A stretch of DNA of 64,000 nt from Microbacterium halophytorum (GCF_002970975.1 NZ_PNFA01000012.1:107634-171633); one strand, 5' to 3'. Shown: positions 35,608 through 44,765, counted from the stretch's first letter. Program-made: numbers and translations. The notes: generated by a model from the sequence alone, not told the origin.

Positions 35608-36867
35608 TCAGCCCGGCAGCACGTCGTCGAAGTGGGCGCGCAGGTTCGCGGCGACGTCGACGCCGTCGCGGTCGTACAACCAGTGGTACTGCAGGCCGTC
35701 CCACAGCGCCACGAACCAGATCGCCTCGTGGGCGGGGTCGCGGTGGGCGGGCAGCGTGCCCGCCTCGGCCGCCGCGCGGAACAGCGACTCGAAGCTGTCC
35801 AGGGTGCGCGCGAACCGGCGCGCAAAGTAGTCGTGCGCCGCGTGCGTCGGCGGGACCGCCTCGCAGGAGAGCACGGCGTAGAGCTCGACGAGGCCCGGCT
35901 GATCGCGCTCATTGGTCGCCGCCGACTCGGGCATCGACCTCAGGATGGAGGATCCGCTCCGGCCCGTGAAGTCCTGCGCCAGCTCATCGATGCGCCGGTC
36001 GCGCTCCTCGGCGACGGCGAGGAGGAGCGCCTCCTTCGACGGGAAGTGATGGTACAGCGCCGACTTCGAGACGCCGACCTGCGCGGCGATGTCGCGCAGG
36101 CTCGTATCGGTGTACCCCTCGCGCGCGAACAGGCACGTCGCGTCCTCGATGATCCGCCGGCGCCTGGCGCGCCCCGCCCGGTAGCCCGTGCGCAGTTCGT
36201 CCTCCGCCTCCGGCACGAGGTGGGGCAGCTCCCCCTGCCCCTCGACTCCGTGCGGGACGTCGCCGGCCGCGCGCCACCCGACCGGATGGCAGAGCAGCTC
36301 CTCGTGGCGCTCGAGCGCCCTCGCGGTGTCGACGCGATCCGGGAGGTACTGCTCCATGACCTGCACGGCGTCCCACGCGGCGGCCATGCGCAGAGCCTCC
36401 CTGCCGGGGTCGCGATCGCTCGCGAAGACGCCGTCGTCGCGAGCCCCGGCGAGGACGTCCGCGGCGGCCGCGCGGAACCGCAGCGCGTGGGAGCGCAGTG
36501 CGTCGTGGGCGGGGTGCGTCGCCGCCGACGCCTCGCCGACGAGCGATGCGAACAGCGGCAGGTACCCGGGAACGCCTGCGTTGTGGCGCGCGACCTGCGA
36601 GAAGCCCAGCTCCGCCGGCGACACCGCATCGAGCCCGTCGGTCTGCGCGTCGAGCTCGAGCCGCTCGAGCGTGGCGGCCAGCAGGGCGTCCTTGTCGGGG
36701 AAGTGCTTGAGCAGCGCGGGGTGCGAGACTCCGGCGCGCTTCGCGACATCGCGCAGCGAGACGGCGCGGAAGCCGCGCTCAGCGAAGAGGTGGAAAGCGG
36801 CCTGCACCAGCGCCTCACGGGTCCGGGCGGTGCGTTCCGCCCGGCTCGCACCGGTCGTTGTCGTCAT
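35608..36867 (-). CDS. Double TetR-family regulator (two TetR repressor modules in one chain)
   Basis: 419 aa, about twice the length of a TetR protein. The first helix-turn-helix is at residues 15-60 (RAVSLRDVAKRAGVSHPALLKHF), the second at 236-285 (TDTSLRDIAAQVGVSKSALYHHF), each followed by its own all-alpha ligand domain. No stop codon or frameshift separates them and the linker is a charged segment near 205-235. ATG at 36867 has GGAGGAGG upstream. Divergent from the MFS/GH3 operon; tandem 22-bp repeats lie between. A single chain could act as a built-in dimer. The ligand is probably a glycoside or aglycone imported by the MFS porter. Confidence 0.88.
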   Translation of the reverse strand: MTTTTGASRAERTARTREALVQAAFHLFAERGFRAVSLRDVAKRAGVSHPALLKHFPDKDALLAATLERLELDAQTDGLDAVSPAELGFSQVARHNAGVPGYLPLFASLVGEASAATHPAHDALRSHALRFRAAAADVLAGARDDGVFASDRDPGREALRMAAAWDAVQVMEQYLPDRVDTARALERHEELLCHPVGWRAAGDVPHGVEGQGELPHLVPEAEDELRTGYRAGRARRRRIIEDATCLFAREGYTDTSLRDIAAQVGVSKSALYHHFPSKEALLLAVAEERDRRIDELAQDFTGRSGSSILRSMPESAATNERDQPGLVELYAVLSCEAVPPTHAAHDYFARRFARTLDSFESLFRAAAEAGTLPAHRDPAHEAIWFVALWDGLQYHWLYDRDGVDVAANLRAHFDDVLPG

Positions 36868-36886
36868 CGATTCCTCCTCCCCCATC

Positions 36887-36968
36887 GTAGTCGGACTACC
36901 ACTCGGTCCGATTTCAGTTATCACTTGGTCTTATTTCAGTTACCAAGCGGTCGGATTAGGTGTAGGCT
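36887..36968. promoter_or_regulatory. Tandem 22-bp repeats and promoter between double TetR and MFS genes
   Basis: Palindrome GTAGTCGGACTAC (36887-36899) is followed by three tandem units with 22-bp period starting at 36900, 36922 and 36944. The first two match at 18 of 21 bases, sharing ATTTCAGTTA; the third is shorter (CAAGCGGTCGGATTAGG). TTACCA (36940-36945), a 17-nt spacer and TAGGCT (36963-36968) form the MFS promoter, so the repeats cover its -35. TCGGAC (36891) and GTCCGA (36906) also form an inverted repeat. A likely binding array for the double TetR protein. Confidence 0.65.
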
Positions 36969-37010
36969 GGCGCCGATCGTCACAGAAGACGCGAGAAGAG
37001 GACACGAGAG

Positions 37011-38315
37011 ATGACAGAGATGTCACGGGCCGACGCCACGGCCTACGCAGGGACCACCGGCTTCAAGGCCCCCGGCACGACGCCCGACACCACGCCCCGC
37101 GGGTTCGGCCCCGCCCTGGCCGGCGTGAACTTCGGCATCTACCTGACCCTCCTGACGCCGGTCATGGTGTCGATGGCGTTCAAGGTGCAGCACATCACCG
37201 CATCCCTCGAAGAGGCGACGGCGCAGCTCGGCCTCGTCCTCAGCGTCGGCGCGCTGTTCGCCCTCGTCGCCAACCCGCTCGCGGGGCGTCTCTCCGACCG
37301 CACGACGTCGCGCTTCGGCATGCGGCGCCCGTGGATCCTCGGCGGCAGCGTCATCGGCCTCGGTTCGCTCGCGCTCATCGGCGTCGCATCGTCGGTGTGG
37401 GTCGTGCTCGTCGGCTGGTGCCTCGCACAGGCCTCGCTCAACGCCGTTCTCGCCGCCGCGAACGCGACGCTCCCCGACCAGGTGCCGTCGCACCACCGCG
37501 GCCGCGTCTCGGGCCTCATCGGCATCACGACGCCGCTGGCGATCCTCGCCGGCAGCTTCCTCATGAACGCCATGGCCAGCGACATGCTCCGCTTCATCGT
37601 CCCGGGTGCGATCGCCCTCGCGCTGAGCGTGATGTTCGTGATCCTCCTCAAGGACCGGCGCCTCGAGGACAAACCCGCCGAGCGGTTCACTATCGGGCAG
37701 TTCCTCGGCTCGTTCGTGTTCAACCCCGTCAAGAATCCCGACTTCGGGTGGACGTGGATCACGAAGTTCCTGATCATGTTCGGCTACGCCGGCATCGCGA
37801 CTTACCTGCCGTTCTTCCTCGCCGCGAAGTTCGGCCTCGGTGAGCAGGACGCGATCCAGATCATCCTGTTCGCGAACCTCGCTTCGACCGCGGGCATGGT
37901 CATCTCGAGCCCCCTAGGCGGCTACTTCTCGGACCGCCTCGGCAAGCGCCGCCCGTTCGTCGCGGCGGCAGGCGTCGTCATGGTCATCGGCCTGGTCACG
38001 CTCGCCTTCGCGCCGTCGATCGCCGTCGTGATCGTCGCGCAGGGCATCATCGGCCTCGGCGCCGGCTCGTTCCTCTCCGTCGACCTCGCCCTCGCGACCG
38101 AGGTGCTGCCCAACCCCGACGACGTCGCGAAGGACCTCGGCGTGCTCAACATGGCCAACGCCCTGCCGCAGTCGATCGCACCCGCGATCGCACCGAGCAT
38201 CATCGCTCTCGGCGCGGGCTCCGCCATCGGCGGCTACTCGGTCTGGTACCTCTTCGGCGCCTTCGTCGCTCTGCTCGGCGCCGTCCTCGTCTACCGCATC
38301 AAGGGAGTGAAGTGA
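37011..38315 (+). CDS. MFS transporter, glycoside uptake (paired with GH3)
   Basis: 434-aa major facilitator protein with about twelve segments. Loop motif GRLSDRTTSRFGMRRPW after segment 2-3, again GGYFSDRLGKRRPF in the second half. N-terminal cytoplasmic stretch of about 25 residues. Start ATG at 37011; an ATG at 37020 is possible. Its stop overlaps the GTG of the GH3 gene as GTGA, so import and hydrolysis are coupled. The arrangement implies uptake of an intact glycoside or disaccharide, cleaved inside the cell. Repeats and a double TetR control it. Confidence 0.88.
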   Translation: MTEMSRADATAYAGTTGFKAPGTTPDTTPRGFGPALAGVNFGIYLTLLTPVMVSMAFKVQHITASLEEATAQLGLVLSVGALFALVANPLAGRLSDRTTSRFGMRRPWILGGSVIGLGSLALIGVASSVWVVLVGWCLAQASLNAVLAAANATLPDQVPSHHRGRVSGLIGITTPLAILAGSFLMNAMASDMLRFIVPGAIALALSVMFVILLKDRRLEDKPAERFTIGQFLGSFVFNPVKNPDFGWTWITKFLIMFGYAGIATYLPFFLAAKFGLGEQDAIQIILFANLASTAGMVISSPLGGYFSDRLGKRRPFVAAAGVVMVIGLVTLAFAPSIAVVIVAQGIIGLGAGSFLSVDLALATEVLPNPDDVAKDLGVLNMANALPQSIAPAIAPSIIALGAGSAIGGYSVWYLFGAFVALLGAVLVYRIKGVK

Positions 38316-40078
38316 CCAGTATCACGACGACCGGGACCGCCCGCCCCTGGCTCGACGCGAGCCTGCCCGTGGCCGAGCGCGTCGAGGAGCTCCTCGCCGA
38401 GATGACGCTCGAGGAGAAGGCCGGCCTGTTCTTCCACACGATGATCGGCGCCGGCCCGCTCGACCAGCCGAACGACGTGTTCGGCACCCCGTCGGCGATC
38501 GACTTCGTCGAGCGGCGCCGGATGAACCACTTCAACCTCGTGGGCGGCGCGGAGTCCGCCAGGGCGTTCGCCGAATGGCACAACGCGATCCAGGAGCTGG
38601 CGGCCTCGACGCGCCTCGGCATCCCCGTGACGGTCTCGACGGACCCTCGCCATTCGTTCACCGACAACCCCGGAACGGCGATGATGGCCGGCCCGTTCTC
38701 CCAGTGGCCCGAGCCCCTCGGCCTCGCCGCCATCCGGGACGAGGCCACCGTCGAGCGCTTCGGCGACATCGCGCGCCAGGAGTACCTCGCGGTCGGCCTG
38801 CGCGCCGCGCTGCACCCGCAGGTCGACCTCGCGACCGAGCCCCGCTGGTCCCGCCAGCTCGGAACGTTCGGGGAGGACGCCGACCTCGCCGCCCGCCTCG
38901 GCGCCGCCTACGTGCGCGGCTTCCAGGGCGCGTCGTTCGGCCCCGCGTCGGTGTCGACCATGACCAAGCACTTCCCGGGCGGCGGCCCGCAGAAGGACGG
39001 CGAGGACCCGCACTTCGCGCACGGCCGCGAGCAGGTCTACCCCGGCGACGCCTTCGACCTGCACATCAAGCCGTTCCTGTCGCTCTTCGCCGCCGGCACG
39101 CGCCAGGTGATGCCGTACTACGGCATGCCCATCGGCACCGAGCACGAGGAGGTCGCCTTCGGCTTCAACCGTTCGGTCATCACCGGCCTCCTCCGCGAGC
39201 GCTGCGGCTTCGAGGGCATCGTCTGCACCGACTGGGGGCTGCTCACCGACGCCGAGATCTTCGGGGAGCCGTTCCCGGCCCGCGCGTGGGGCGTCGAGCA
39301 CCTCACGCCGCGCGAGCGGATGAAGAAGGCGATCGACGCGGGCGTCGACCAGTTCGGCGGCGACGCGTGCCCCGAGCTGCTCGTCGACCTCGTCGAATCG
39401 GGCGATGTCGCCGAGGAACGGATCGACGCCTCGGTGCGCCGCCTCCTGGCGGAGAAGTTCGAGCTCGGCCTGTTCGAGAACCCGTTCGTCGACGAGGACG
39501 CGGCCGACGCGACCGTCGGCAGGGCCGACTTCGTCGCGGCCGGTCAGGCGGCGCAGCGCGCATCGATCACCGTGCTGGCGAACCGCGACGCGCAGCTCCC
39601 GCTCGCCCGCGGCCTGCGCATCTACGCCGAGGGCACCACGGCCGATGACGTTGCCGCGTACGGCGAGGTCGTCGACTCGCCGGCCGAGGCCGACATCGCG
39701 ATCCTCCGCCTCCAGGCGCCCTACGAGGAGCGGCCGACGACGTTCGAGAACATGTTCCACTCGGGCTCGCTCGATTTCCCGGATGACGTGCTCGCGCACG
39801 TCCGGGAGGTCGCGTCGCAGGTGCCGACGGTCGTCGACGTGTTCGCCGACCGGCCCGCGATCCTCACCCCGATCGTCGAGGTCGCCGCGGCCGTCACGGT
39901 CAATTGGGGTGCGAGCACGGCTGCGCTGCTCGACGTGCTCACGGGAACGGCGTCGCCGCTGGGGCGCCTGCCGTTCGACCTGCCGCGGTCGATGGCCGCC
40001 GTCGAGGCCTCCCGCCCCGACGTGCCGTTCGACACCGAGGATCCCCTCTTCCGCTTCGGGCACGGCCTCACCTACTGA
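38312..40078 (+). CDS. Glycoside hydrolase family 3 beta-glucosidase
   Basis: 588-aa GH3 enzyme. N-terminal TIM barrel with MTLEEKAGLFFHTM, STDPRHSF, KHFPGGG (substrate-binding Lys-His) and the nucleophile Asp307 in VCTDWGLL. The C-terminal alpha/beta sandwich covers about residues 400-588, ending LFRFGHGLTY as in many GH3 proteins. No signal peptide, so it works in the cytoplasm on imported glycoside. It lacks the fibronectin-III tail of larger GH3 beta-glucosidases. GTG start at 38312 overlaps the MFS stop. A strong terminator follows at 40091-40131. Confidence 0.92.
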   Translation: MTSITTTGTARPWLDASLPVAERVEELLAEMTLEEKAGLFFHTMIGAGPLDQPNDVFGTPSAIDFVERRRMNHFNLVGGAESARAFAEWHNAIQELAASTRLGIPVTVSTDPRHSFTDNPGTAMMAGPFSQWPEPLGLAAIRDEATVERFGDIARQEYLAVGLRAALHPQVDLATEPRWSRQLGTFGEDADLAARLGAAYVRGFQGASFGPASVSTMTKHFPGGGPQKDGEDPHFAHGREQVYPGDAFDLHIKPFLSLFAAGTRQVMPYYGMPIGTEHEEVAFGFNRSVITGLLRERCGFEGIVCTDWGLLTDAEIFGEPFPARAWGVEHLTPRERMKKAIDAGVDQFGGDACPELLVDLVESGDVAEERIDASVRRLLAEKFELGLFENPFVDEDAADATVGRADFVAAGQAAQRASITVLANRDAQLPLARGLRIYAEGTTADDVAAYGEVVDSPAEADIAILRLQAPYEERPTTFENMFHSGSLDFPDDVLAHVREVASQVPTVVDVFADRPAILTPIVEVAAAVTVNWGASTAALLDVLTGTASPLGRLPFDLPRSMAAVEASRPDVPFDTEDPLFRFGHGLTY

Positions 40079-40090
40079 GGCCGCATCCGC

Positions 40091-40131
40091 AGAACCGGTC
40101 CGTCGGGCAGTGGCCCCGACGGACCGGTTCT
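40091..40131 (+). terminator. Intrinsic terminator after the GH3 gene
   Basis: 17-bp perfect stem (40091-40107 with 40115-40131), 7-nt loop CAGTGGC, followed by TCGTCC. It begins 13 nt beyond the GH3 stop. Confidence 0.85.
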
Positions 40132-40167
40132 TCGTCCTGCCACATTCCGATCGAAGGAGATCACACG

Positions 40168-40221
40168 ATGCACACCGCGTCCATTCGCCGGACCGCCGTC
40201 GAAGCCGACGCCGGGGTCTGA
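40168..40221 (+). CDS. 17-codon open frame with strong ribosome site (gene relic or leader peptide)
   Basis: ATG at 40168 follows GAAGGAG with 8-nt spacing. The frame reads MHTASIRRTAVEADAGV and stops at TGA 40219-40221. It lies between the GH3 terminator and the purL promoter region, a 320-bp gap otherwise without genes. A good ribosome site on such a short frame suggests the start of a gene cut off by deletion, or a short peptide. No Trp or His run, so it is not a classical attenuator leader. A small hairpin follows at 40233-40250. Confidence 0.35.
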   Translation: MHTASIRRTAVEADAGV

Positions 40222-40232
40222 GCAATTCGTTC

Positions 40233-40250
40233 CCGGGGTTGCAGCCCCGG
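40233..40250. other. GC hairpin downstream of the 17-codon frame
   Basis: CCGGGG (40233-40238), loop TTGCAG, CCCCGG (40245-40250). May be a weak terminator ahead of purL. From here to 40398 only a TAGACT -10-like box (40355-40360) is visible. Confidence 0.4.
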
Positions 40251-40398
40251 AAACGGTCGCCTCCACGAATCCTGCGGAGACGGCGGCCGAGGCCCGCCCA
40301 CGCGATCCGGATCGTGGCGGACCCAGTCGACAGGGACGAACTGCTCCATCCGGCTAGACTTGGCGGGTCCGCCCCACCCTGCCCTCTGGAGCCTCCGC

Positions 40399-42708
40399 GT
40401 GACCACTGAACACGTCGCCGACACCGTCGAGAACGCCGCCGCTACGCCCGAGAAGGAGCAGCCGTACGGCGCGCTCGGCCTGAAGCCGGAGGAGTACGAC
40501 CAGATCCGCGAGATCCTCGGCCGGCGCCCGACATCCGGCGAGCTCGCGATGTACTCGGTGATGTGGAGCGAGCACTGCTCGTACAAGAGCTCCAAGAAGT
40601 ACCTGCGCCGCTTCGGCGACAAGGTCACGGACGAGATGCGCGAGCGGCTCATGGTCGGCATGGGGCAGAACGCCGGCGTCGTCGACGTGGGCGAGGGCTG
40701 GGCCGTCACGTTCAAGGTCGAGAGCCACAACCACCCGTCGTACATCGAGCCGTTCCAGGGCGCGGCCACGGGCGTCGGCGGCATCGTCCGCGACATCATC
40801 TCGATGGGCGCGCGCCCCGTCGCCGTCATGGACCAGCTGCGCTTCGGCGCCATCGACCACCCGGACACGGCGCGCGTCGTGCACGGCGTCGTCTCCGGCA
40901 TCTCCTCCTACGGCAACTGCCTCGGACTGCCGAACATCGGCGGCGAGACCGTCTTCGATTCCTGCTACCAGGCCAACCCCCTCGTGAACGCGCTCGCGGT
41001 CGGCGTGATGCGCCACGAGGACATCCGGCTCGCGAACGCCACGGGCGCGGGCAACAAGGTCGTGCTCTTCGGCGCCCGCACGGGCGGCGACGGCATCGGA
41101 GGCGCCTCGATCCTCGCGTCCGACTCGTTCGACGACGGCGGCCCGACCAAGCGCCCCGCCGTGCAGGTCGGCGACCCCTTCGCCGAGAAGGTGCTCATCG
41201 AGTGCTGCCTCGAGCTCTACCGCGACGACCTGGTCGAGGCGATCCAGGACCTCGGCGCGGCCGGCATCTCGTGCGCGACGAGCGAGCTCGCCGCCAACGG
41301 CGGCAGCGGCATGAACGTCGAGCTCACCAAGGTTCTGCTGCGCGACCCGTCGCTGACCGCCGAGGAGATCCTCATGAGCGAGTCGCAGGAGCGGATGATG
41401 GCGATCGTCGCGCCCGAGAAGCTCGACGCGTTCATGGCGATCGTGAACAAGTGGGACGTCGAGACGAGCGTGCTCGGCGAGGTCACCGGCGACGGCCGCC
41501 TCGTCATCACGTGGGACGGCGAGACGATCGTCGACGTCGACCCCTCGACGGTTGCCGTCGACGGCCCCGTCTACGACCGCCCGGTCGCGTACCCGAGCTG
41601 GATCGACGCCCTGCAGGCCGATGGCGCAGCGCGGCTCCCCCGCGTGACGAAGCCCGCCGAGGCCGCCGAGCAGTTCGAGGCGCTCGTGAAGAGCCCGAAC
41701 CTCGCAGACACCAGCTGGATCACGAACCAGTACGACTACTACGTGCTCGGCAACACGGCCCTGTCTTTCCCGGATGACGCGGGCATGATCCGCGTCGACG
41801 AGGAGTCGGGCCTCGGCTTCTCGATCGCGACCGACGCGAACGGCCGCTACTGCCAGCTCGATCCGAAGCAGGGGGCGAAGCTCGCCCTCGCGGAGGCGTA
41901 CCGCAACGTCGCCGTCACGGGCGCGGAGCCCACCGCGGTCACCGACTGCCTCAACTTCGGCAGCCCGGAGAACCCCGAGGTGATGTGGCAGTTCGAGCAG
42001 GCCGTCGACGGCCTCTCGGACGCCTGCATGGAGCTCGGCGTTCCGGTCACGGGCGGCAACGTCTCGTTCTACAACCAGACGGGCGACACCCCGATCCACC
42101 CGACGCCCGTCGTCGGCGTGATGGGAATCATCGACGACGTCTCGCGCCGCATCCCGAGCGGCTGGCAGGACGCCGGCGAGAACATCTACCTGCTCGGCAC
42201 GACGGCCGACGAGCTCGACGGCTCCGCCTGGGCCGGCGTCGTCCACGACCACCTCGGCGGTCGCCCGCCGAAGGTCGACCTCGCGGGCGAGAAGCGCCTC
42301 GCCGGCCTGCTCCGGGGCGCCCGCGACGAGTGGCTCATCTCGAGCGCGCACGACCTCTCGGAGGGCGGCCTCGCCCTCGCCCTCGCGGAGGGCGTGATGC
42401 GCTTCGGCGTCGGCGCCCGCGTCTGGCTCACCGAGATCATGGAGCGCGAGGGCATCGACCTCACGGCCGCCCTCTTCTCCGAGTCGACCGGCCGCGTCAT
42501 CGTCACGGTGCCGCGCGAGGAGGACGTCAAGTTCCGCGGCCTGTGCGAGGGCCGCGGCTACCCGGTCATGCGCATCGGCGTGACCGACACCGAGCCGACG
42601 CTCGAGGTGCAGGACGTCTTCTCGTACGGCGCTGACGAACTGCGCGCGATGTCGACCGAGACCCTGCCGAAGCACTTCGGCGCGACCATCACCGAGCCCA
42701 CCGCGTAA
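40399..42708 (+). CDS. purL: Phosphoribosylformylglycinamidine synthase II
   Basis: 769-aa FGAM synthase subunit of de novo purine synthesis; it converts FGAR, ATP and glutamine-derived ammonia to FGAM together with PurQ and PurS. Seen: [19 protein letters not shown] near the N-terminus, [29 protein letters not shown] (shown here in two overlapping family blocks), and [13 protein letters not shown]. This is the small PurL, without a glutaminase domain. GTG at 40399 chosen (TGGAG nine bases upstream); the frame is open further 5' but lacks family similarity. A small membrane protein gene follows after 11 nt. Confidence 0.95.
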   Translation: MTTEHVADTVENAAATPEKEQPYGALGLKPEEYDQIREILGRRPTSGELAMYSVMWSEHCSYKSSKKYLRRFGDKVTDEMRERLMVGMGQNAGVVDVGEGWAVTFKVESHNHPSYIEPFQGAATGVGGIVRDIISMGARPVAVMDQLRFGAIDHPDTARVVHGVVSGISSYGNCLGLPNIGGETVFDSCYQANPLVNALAVGVMRHEDIRLANATGAGNKVVLFGARTGGDGIGGASILASDSFDDGGPTKRPAVQVGDPFAEKVLIECCLELYRDDLVEAIQDLGAAGISCATSELAANGGSGMNVELTKVLLRDPSLTAEEILMSESQERMMAIVAPEKLDAFMAIVNKWDVETSVLGEVTGDGRLVITWDGETIVDVDPSTVAVDGPVYDRPVAYPSWIDALQADGAARLPRVTKPAEAAEQFEALVKSPNLADTSWITNQYDYYVLGNTALSFPDDAGMIRVDEESGLGFSIATDANGRYCQLDPKQGAKLALAEAYRNVAVTGAEPTAVTDCLNFGSPENPEVMWQFEQAVDGLSDACMELGVPVTGGNVSFYNQTGDTPIHPTPVVGVMGIIDDVSRRIPSGWQDAGENIYLLGTTADELDGSAWAGVVHDHLGGRPPKVDLAGEKRLAGLLRGARDEWLISSAHDLSEGGLALALAEGVMRFGVGARVWLTEIMEREGIDLTAALFSESTGRVIVTVPREEDVKFRGLCEGRGYPVMRIGVTDTEPTLEVQDVFSYGADELRAMSTETLPKHFGATITEPTA

Positions 42709-42719
42709 CGAGGAGCGAC

Positions 42720-42884
42720 ATGTCGCAGATCAATCACTCCGAACTCGAACCAGAGGACGGTGCCGAGCGCGAGCTCTACGCCGAGAAGCACCGCAAGCGC
42801 ATCCGGATCGTCGCCTGGACCGCGATCATCGCGCTCGTCATCGTCGGCGGCGGGGCATCGATCCTCGCGCTTCTCTTCGGCTGA
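42720..42884 (+). CDS. Small single-pass membrane protein, 54 aa, downstream of purL
   Basis: ATG at 42720 follows CGAGGAG. The frame gives 54 aa: an acidic N-terminus (SELEPEDGAERELYAEKH), a basic KRIRI, and a single hydrophobic helix near residues 31-52, WTAIIALVIVGGGASILALL. It begins 11 nt after the purL stop and so is probably in the purL transcript. No recognised family. The in-positive topology (charged head inside, helix anchored) suggests a small inner-membrane protein. Confidence 0.7.
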   Translation: MSQINHSELEPEDGAERELYAEKHRKRIRIVAWTAIIALVIVGGGASILALLFG

Positions 42885-43026
42885 GCCCGGCCCCGCCGAC
42901 GGCGCCCGTCCGGGCGCATAATGCGCGCCGTTCACCGCGGCGCGACCGAACATTCCCGGCGGATTCCCCGCCCGTTCCGGGTCGTTCTGTTCCCAACCGC
43001 CCAGCGGGGCGAGGAGAATTGATCCA

Positions 43027-43581
43027 GTGAGTGAAACGCGGGAAACGGCCGACAGCAGCAGGAGCAAGCGCAAGAACGCGGGGGTGCGGGCGGTGCGGCT
43101 CGCGAGCCTGACGGACGCGTTCGACAAGTACTCGACGCCCCCGCCGAACCGGGCTCTCATCCAGAACATCTACGACCAGAGCGACATCGAGCAGATCGTC
43201 GGCTTCGGCGACTACTTCCAGCTGAAGCGGCGCGGCGGCTACCCCGCGCTCGAGGTGCACCCCGGCTACACGAACGGCTTCCGCACCGAGCAGGACGTGC
43301 TGCGCCGCGTCGGCGAAGACGTGCCCCGGTGGCCGAGCCGCCGCTTCCACGGCGCGTGGGGCATCGACCACCCCGTCGACGGCGCCCCCGCCCGCGCGTC
43401 GCGCGCATCCGGCCCGAAGGCGCCCCGGGCGCCGAAGGCCCCCAAGCGCGTTCCCGGGTCGTCGGCGCCGGCGGCCCCGGGCACGGGCCGTACTGCCGCG
43501 CCCGAGAAGCCCAAGCCGGTCTGCATGACCTGCTTCCTCGAGCTGCCCGCCACGGGCGTCTGCAGCAACTGCGGCGAGTAG
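43027..43581 (+). CDS. Uncharacterised protein with C-terminal zinc ribbon
   Basis: 184 aa, not recognised beyond actinobacterial conserved type. The N-terminal half is mixed and basic (LTDAFDKYSTPPPNRALIQNIYDQSDIEQI). Next comes a low-complexity Ala/Pro/Lys linker (about 115-160). The end is a zinc-ribbon-like CMTCFLELPATGVCSNCG (two CxxC pairs). GTG at 43027 with GAGGAG ten bases upstream. It stands alone between purL's small partner and a terminator at 43609-43657. The ribbon suggests nucleic-acid or protein binding. No closer function can be given. Confidence 0.75.
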   Translation: MSETRETADSSRSKRKNAGVRAVRLASLTDAFDKYSTPPPNRALIQNIYDQSDIEQIVGFGDYFQLKRRGGYPALEVHPGYTNGFRTEQDVLRRVGEDVPRWPSRRFHGAWGIDHPVDGAPARASRASGPKAPRAPKAPKRVPGSSAPAAPGTGRTAAPEKPKPVCMTCFLELPATGVCSNCGE

Positions 43582-43608
43582 GCCGCGACGCGCAGACTCA
43601 GGACCTCT

Positions 43609-43657
43609 GAGACGGGGCGGGGGCTCGGATGATCCGTCCGATCCCCCGCCCCGTCTC
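43609..43657 (+). terminator. Intrinsic terminator after the zinc-ribbon gene
   Basis: GAGACGGGGCGGGGG (43609-43623) pairs perfectly with 43643-43657. An inner TCGGA/TCCGA stem sits in the loop. CTCTTG follows. It ends the purL-side transcription. Confidence 0.85.
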
Positions 43658-43721
43658 CTCTTGACCTGCGCGCCGCGACGCCGTCGCGCGACGGCGCCGG
43701 GCCCGCGAGGCGCCGTGCGCG

Positions 43722-43727
43722 TAACCT
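43722..43727 (+). promoter_or_regulatory. -10 box TAACCT of a leaderless promoter
   Basis: TAACCT (43722-43727) lies 7 nt before the ATG at 43735, which has no ribosome site. This spacing makes the A of ATG the likely first transcribed base. The same TANNNT-N6/7-start pattern occurs at 49736, 57905 and 61367. Confidence 0.55.
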
Positions 43728-43734
43728 GGGCGGC

Positions 43735-44448
43735 ATGGAAGCGATCCTCGGCTTCATCGGCAGCTACTGGTGGCTCGGCTTCATCGTGGCCGGGCCGATC
43801 GTCGGCATCGTCGGCAGCGCCCGCGGCTGGTGGGAGAAGCAGGAGGAGCTCTCGCACCGGCGCAAGCTCGAGATCATCGAGGCCAAGGCGAGGGCGAAGG
43901 CGATCAGCGGGAGCGAGGACCTCGACCCCGAGCGGATCGCGCACGCCGACGCGGCGGACCGCAGTGCGCGCGTGCAGCGGCTGATGGACACGCACGACGA
44001 CGTCGCCCGCCGCTGGCTCGACTACGAGCTCGACCCCGCGAAGCTGATCGCCTTCCCGACCATGAGCGACGGCCGCGAGCCGCTCACGGCCGCGTTCCTG
44101 CGCGCGAAGAAAGCCGCGGACTCGGCGCGGCCCTCCTCGGCGAAGGCGCGCATCGATGCCGAGGCCTACGCCGAGTACCGCGATGCCGTGCACGACTGCG
44201 AGGCCGCGTTCGACGTCGCGGAGCAGGAGGCACGCCGGGTCCGCGACACGGGCTTCACCGAGTCCGAGCGCCAGCGCCTCTCCCGTGCACAGCAGCTGCT
44301 GAAGGTCGCCGTCGACCAGTCGGCGACCGCCGACGAGCGACAGCTCGCCTACCGCCGCGTGCGCGACGAGCTCGACGGTCTCATCGTGCTCTCCGAGGCG
44401 GCGGTCGTGAACCTCGAGAAGAAGGTCGCCCCCGAGATCGAGCGCTGA
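43735..44448 (+). CDS. Uncharacterised membrane-anchored protein with long alpha-helical domain
   Basis: 237 aa. One hydrophobic segment near residues 5-28 (LGFIGSYWWLGFIVAGPIVGIV), then a highly charged, mostly helical cytoplasmic part rich in Ala, Glu, Arg and Asp. It looks like an extended coiled coil (heptad-like hydrophobics over residues 30-90 and 140-230). No enzyme motif. ATG at 43735 lacks a ribosome site but has a -10 box just upstream, so it is probably translated from a leaderless message. Its function is unknown; a scaffold or envelope-stress role is possible. Confidence 0.72.
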   Translation: MEAILGFIGSYWWLGFIVAGPIVGIVGSARGWWEKQEELSHRRKLEIIEAKARAKAISGSEDLDPERIAHADAADRSARVQRLMDTHDDVARRWLDYELDPAKLIAFPTMSDGREPLTAAFLRAKKAADSARPSSAKARIDAEAYAEYRDAVHDCEAAFDVAEQEARRVRDTGFTESERQRLSRAQQLLKVAVDQSATADERQLAYRRVRDELDGLIVLSEAAVVNLEKKVAPEIER

Positions 44449-44479
44449 ACGCGCCGCCCGCCGGCTCCCCCGGGCCCGA

Positions 44480-44713
44480 ACACAACGCGGTCGATTCACC
44501 GCGCCGTCGGCTCGCCTGCCCCGCAACCACGCGGGGCTCGGCCCGCCCGCCGCGGCGATTGACGGCATACGGCGCACCGCCCACGTCGGTTCTTCCCCTC
44601 CCGACGCGACACGGGGCCCCGACACAACGCAGTCATTCAGCCCGGCTTCCGGTACGCCGACCCGCAACCACGCGGCTCCGCCGAACTCGGCATTCGGGTT
44701 GGCTGCGCTGTGT
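44480..44713. repeat. Dispersed palindromic repeat cluster (ACACAACGCAGTCATTC family)
   Basis: Three related sequences: ACACAACGCGGTCGATTCA (44480-44498), ACACAACGCAGTCATTCA (44622-44639) and the inverted TGGCTGCGCTGTGT (44700-44713). Between them CGCAACCACGCGG occurs twice (44522-44534 and 44663-44675). The core at 44621-44638 is identical over 18 bases to the complement of 53283-53300. The stretch 44449-44765 holds no gene, only this repeat set and the following terminator. Looks like a REP- or MITE-like non-coding element. Confidence 0.6.
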
Positions 44714-44714
44714 T

Positions 44715-44757
44715 CCCCGCCCGCCGCCGGTGCGCTCGGCACCGGCGGCGGGCGGGG
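44715..44757 (-). terminator. Terminator of the GH13/ABC operon
   Basis: 19-bp perfect stem (44715-44733 with 44739-44757), loop GCTCG. It begins 9 nt after the stop of the minus-strand alpha-glucosidase gene. No T-run. Confidence 0.8.
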
Positions 44758-44765
44758 CGGGGCGC

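Noticed and set aside
36900..36960. Possible CRISPR-like repeats
   Set aside because: Units are directly adjacent with no spacers and only three copies; no cas genes. Better read as an operator array.
40219..40398. Possible riboswitch or attenuator before purL
   Set aside because: Only one small hairpin and a -10-like box are seen; no purine-riboswitch core or PurR-type box was recognised.
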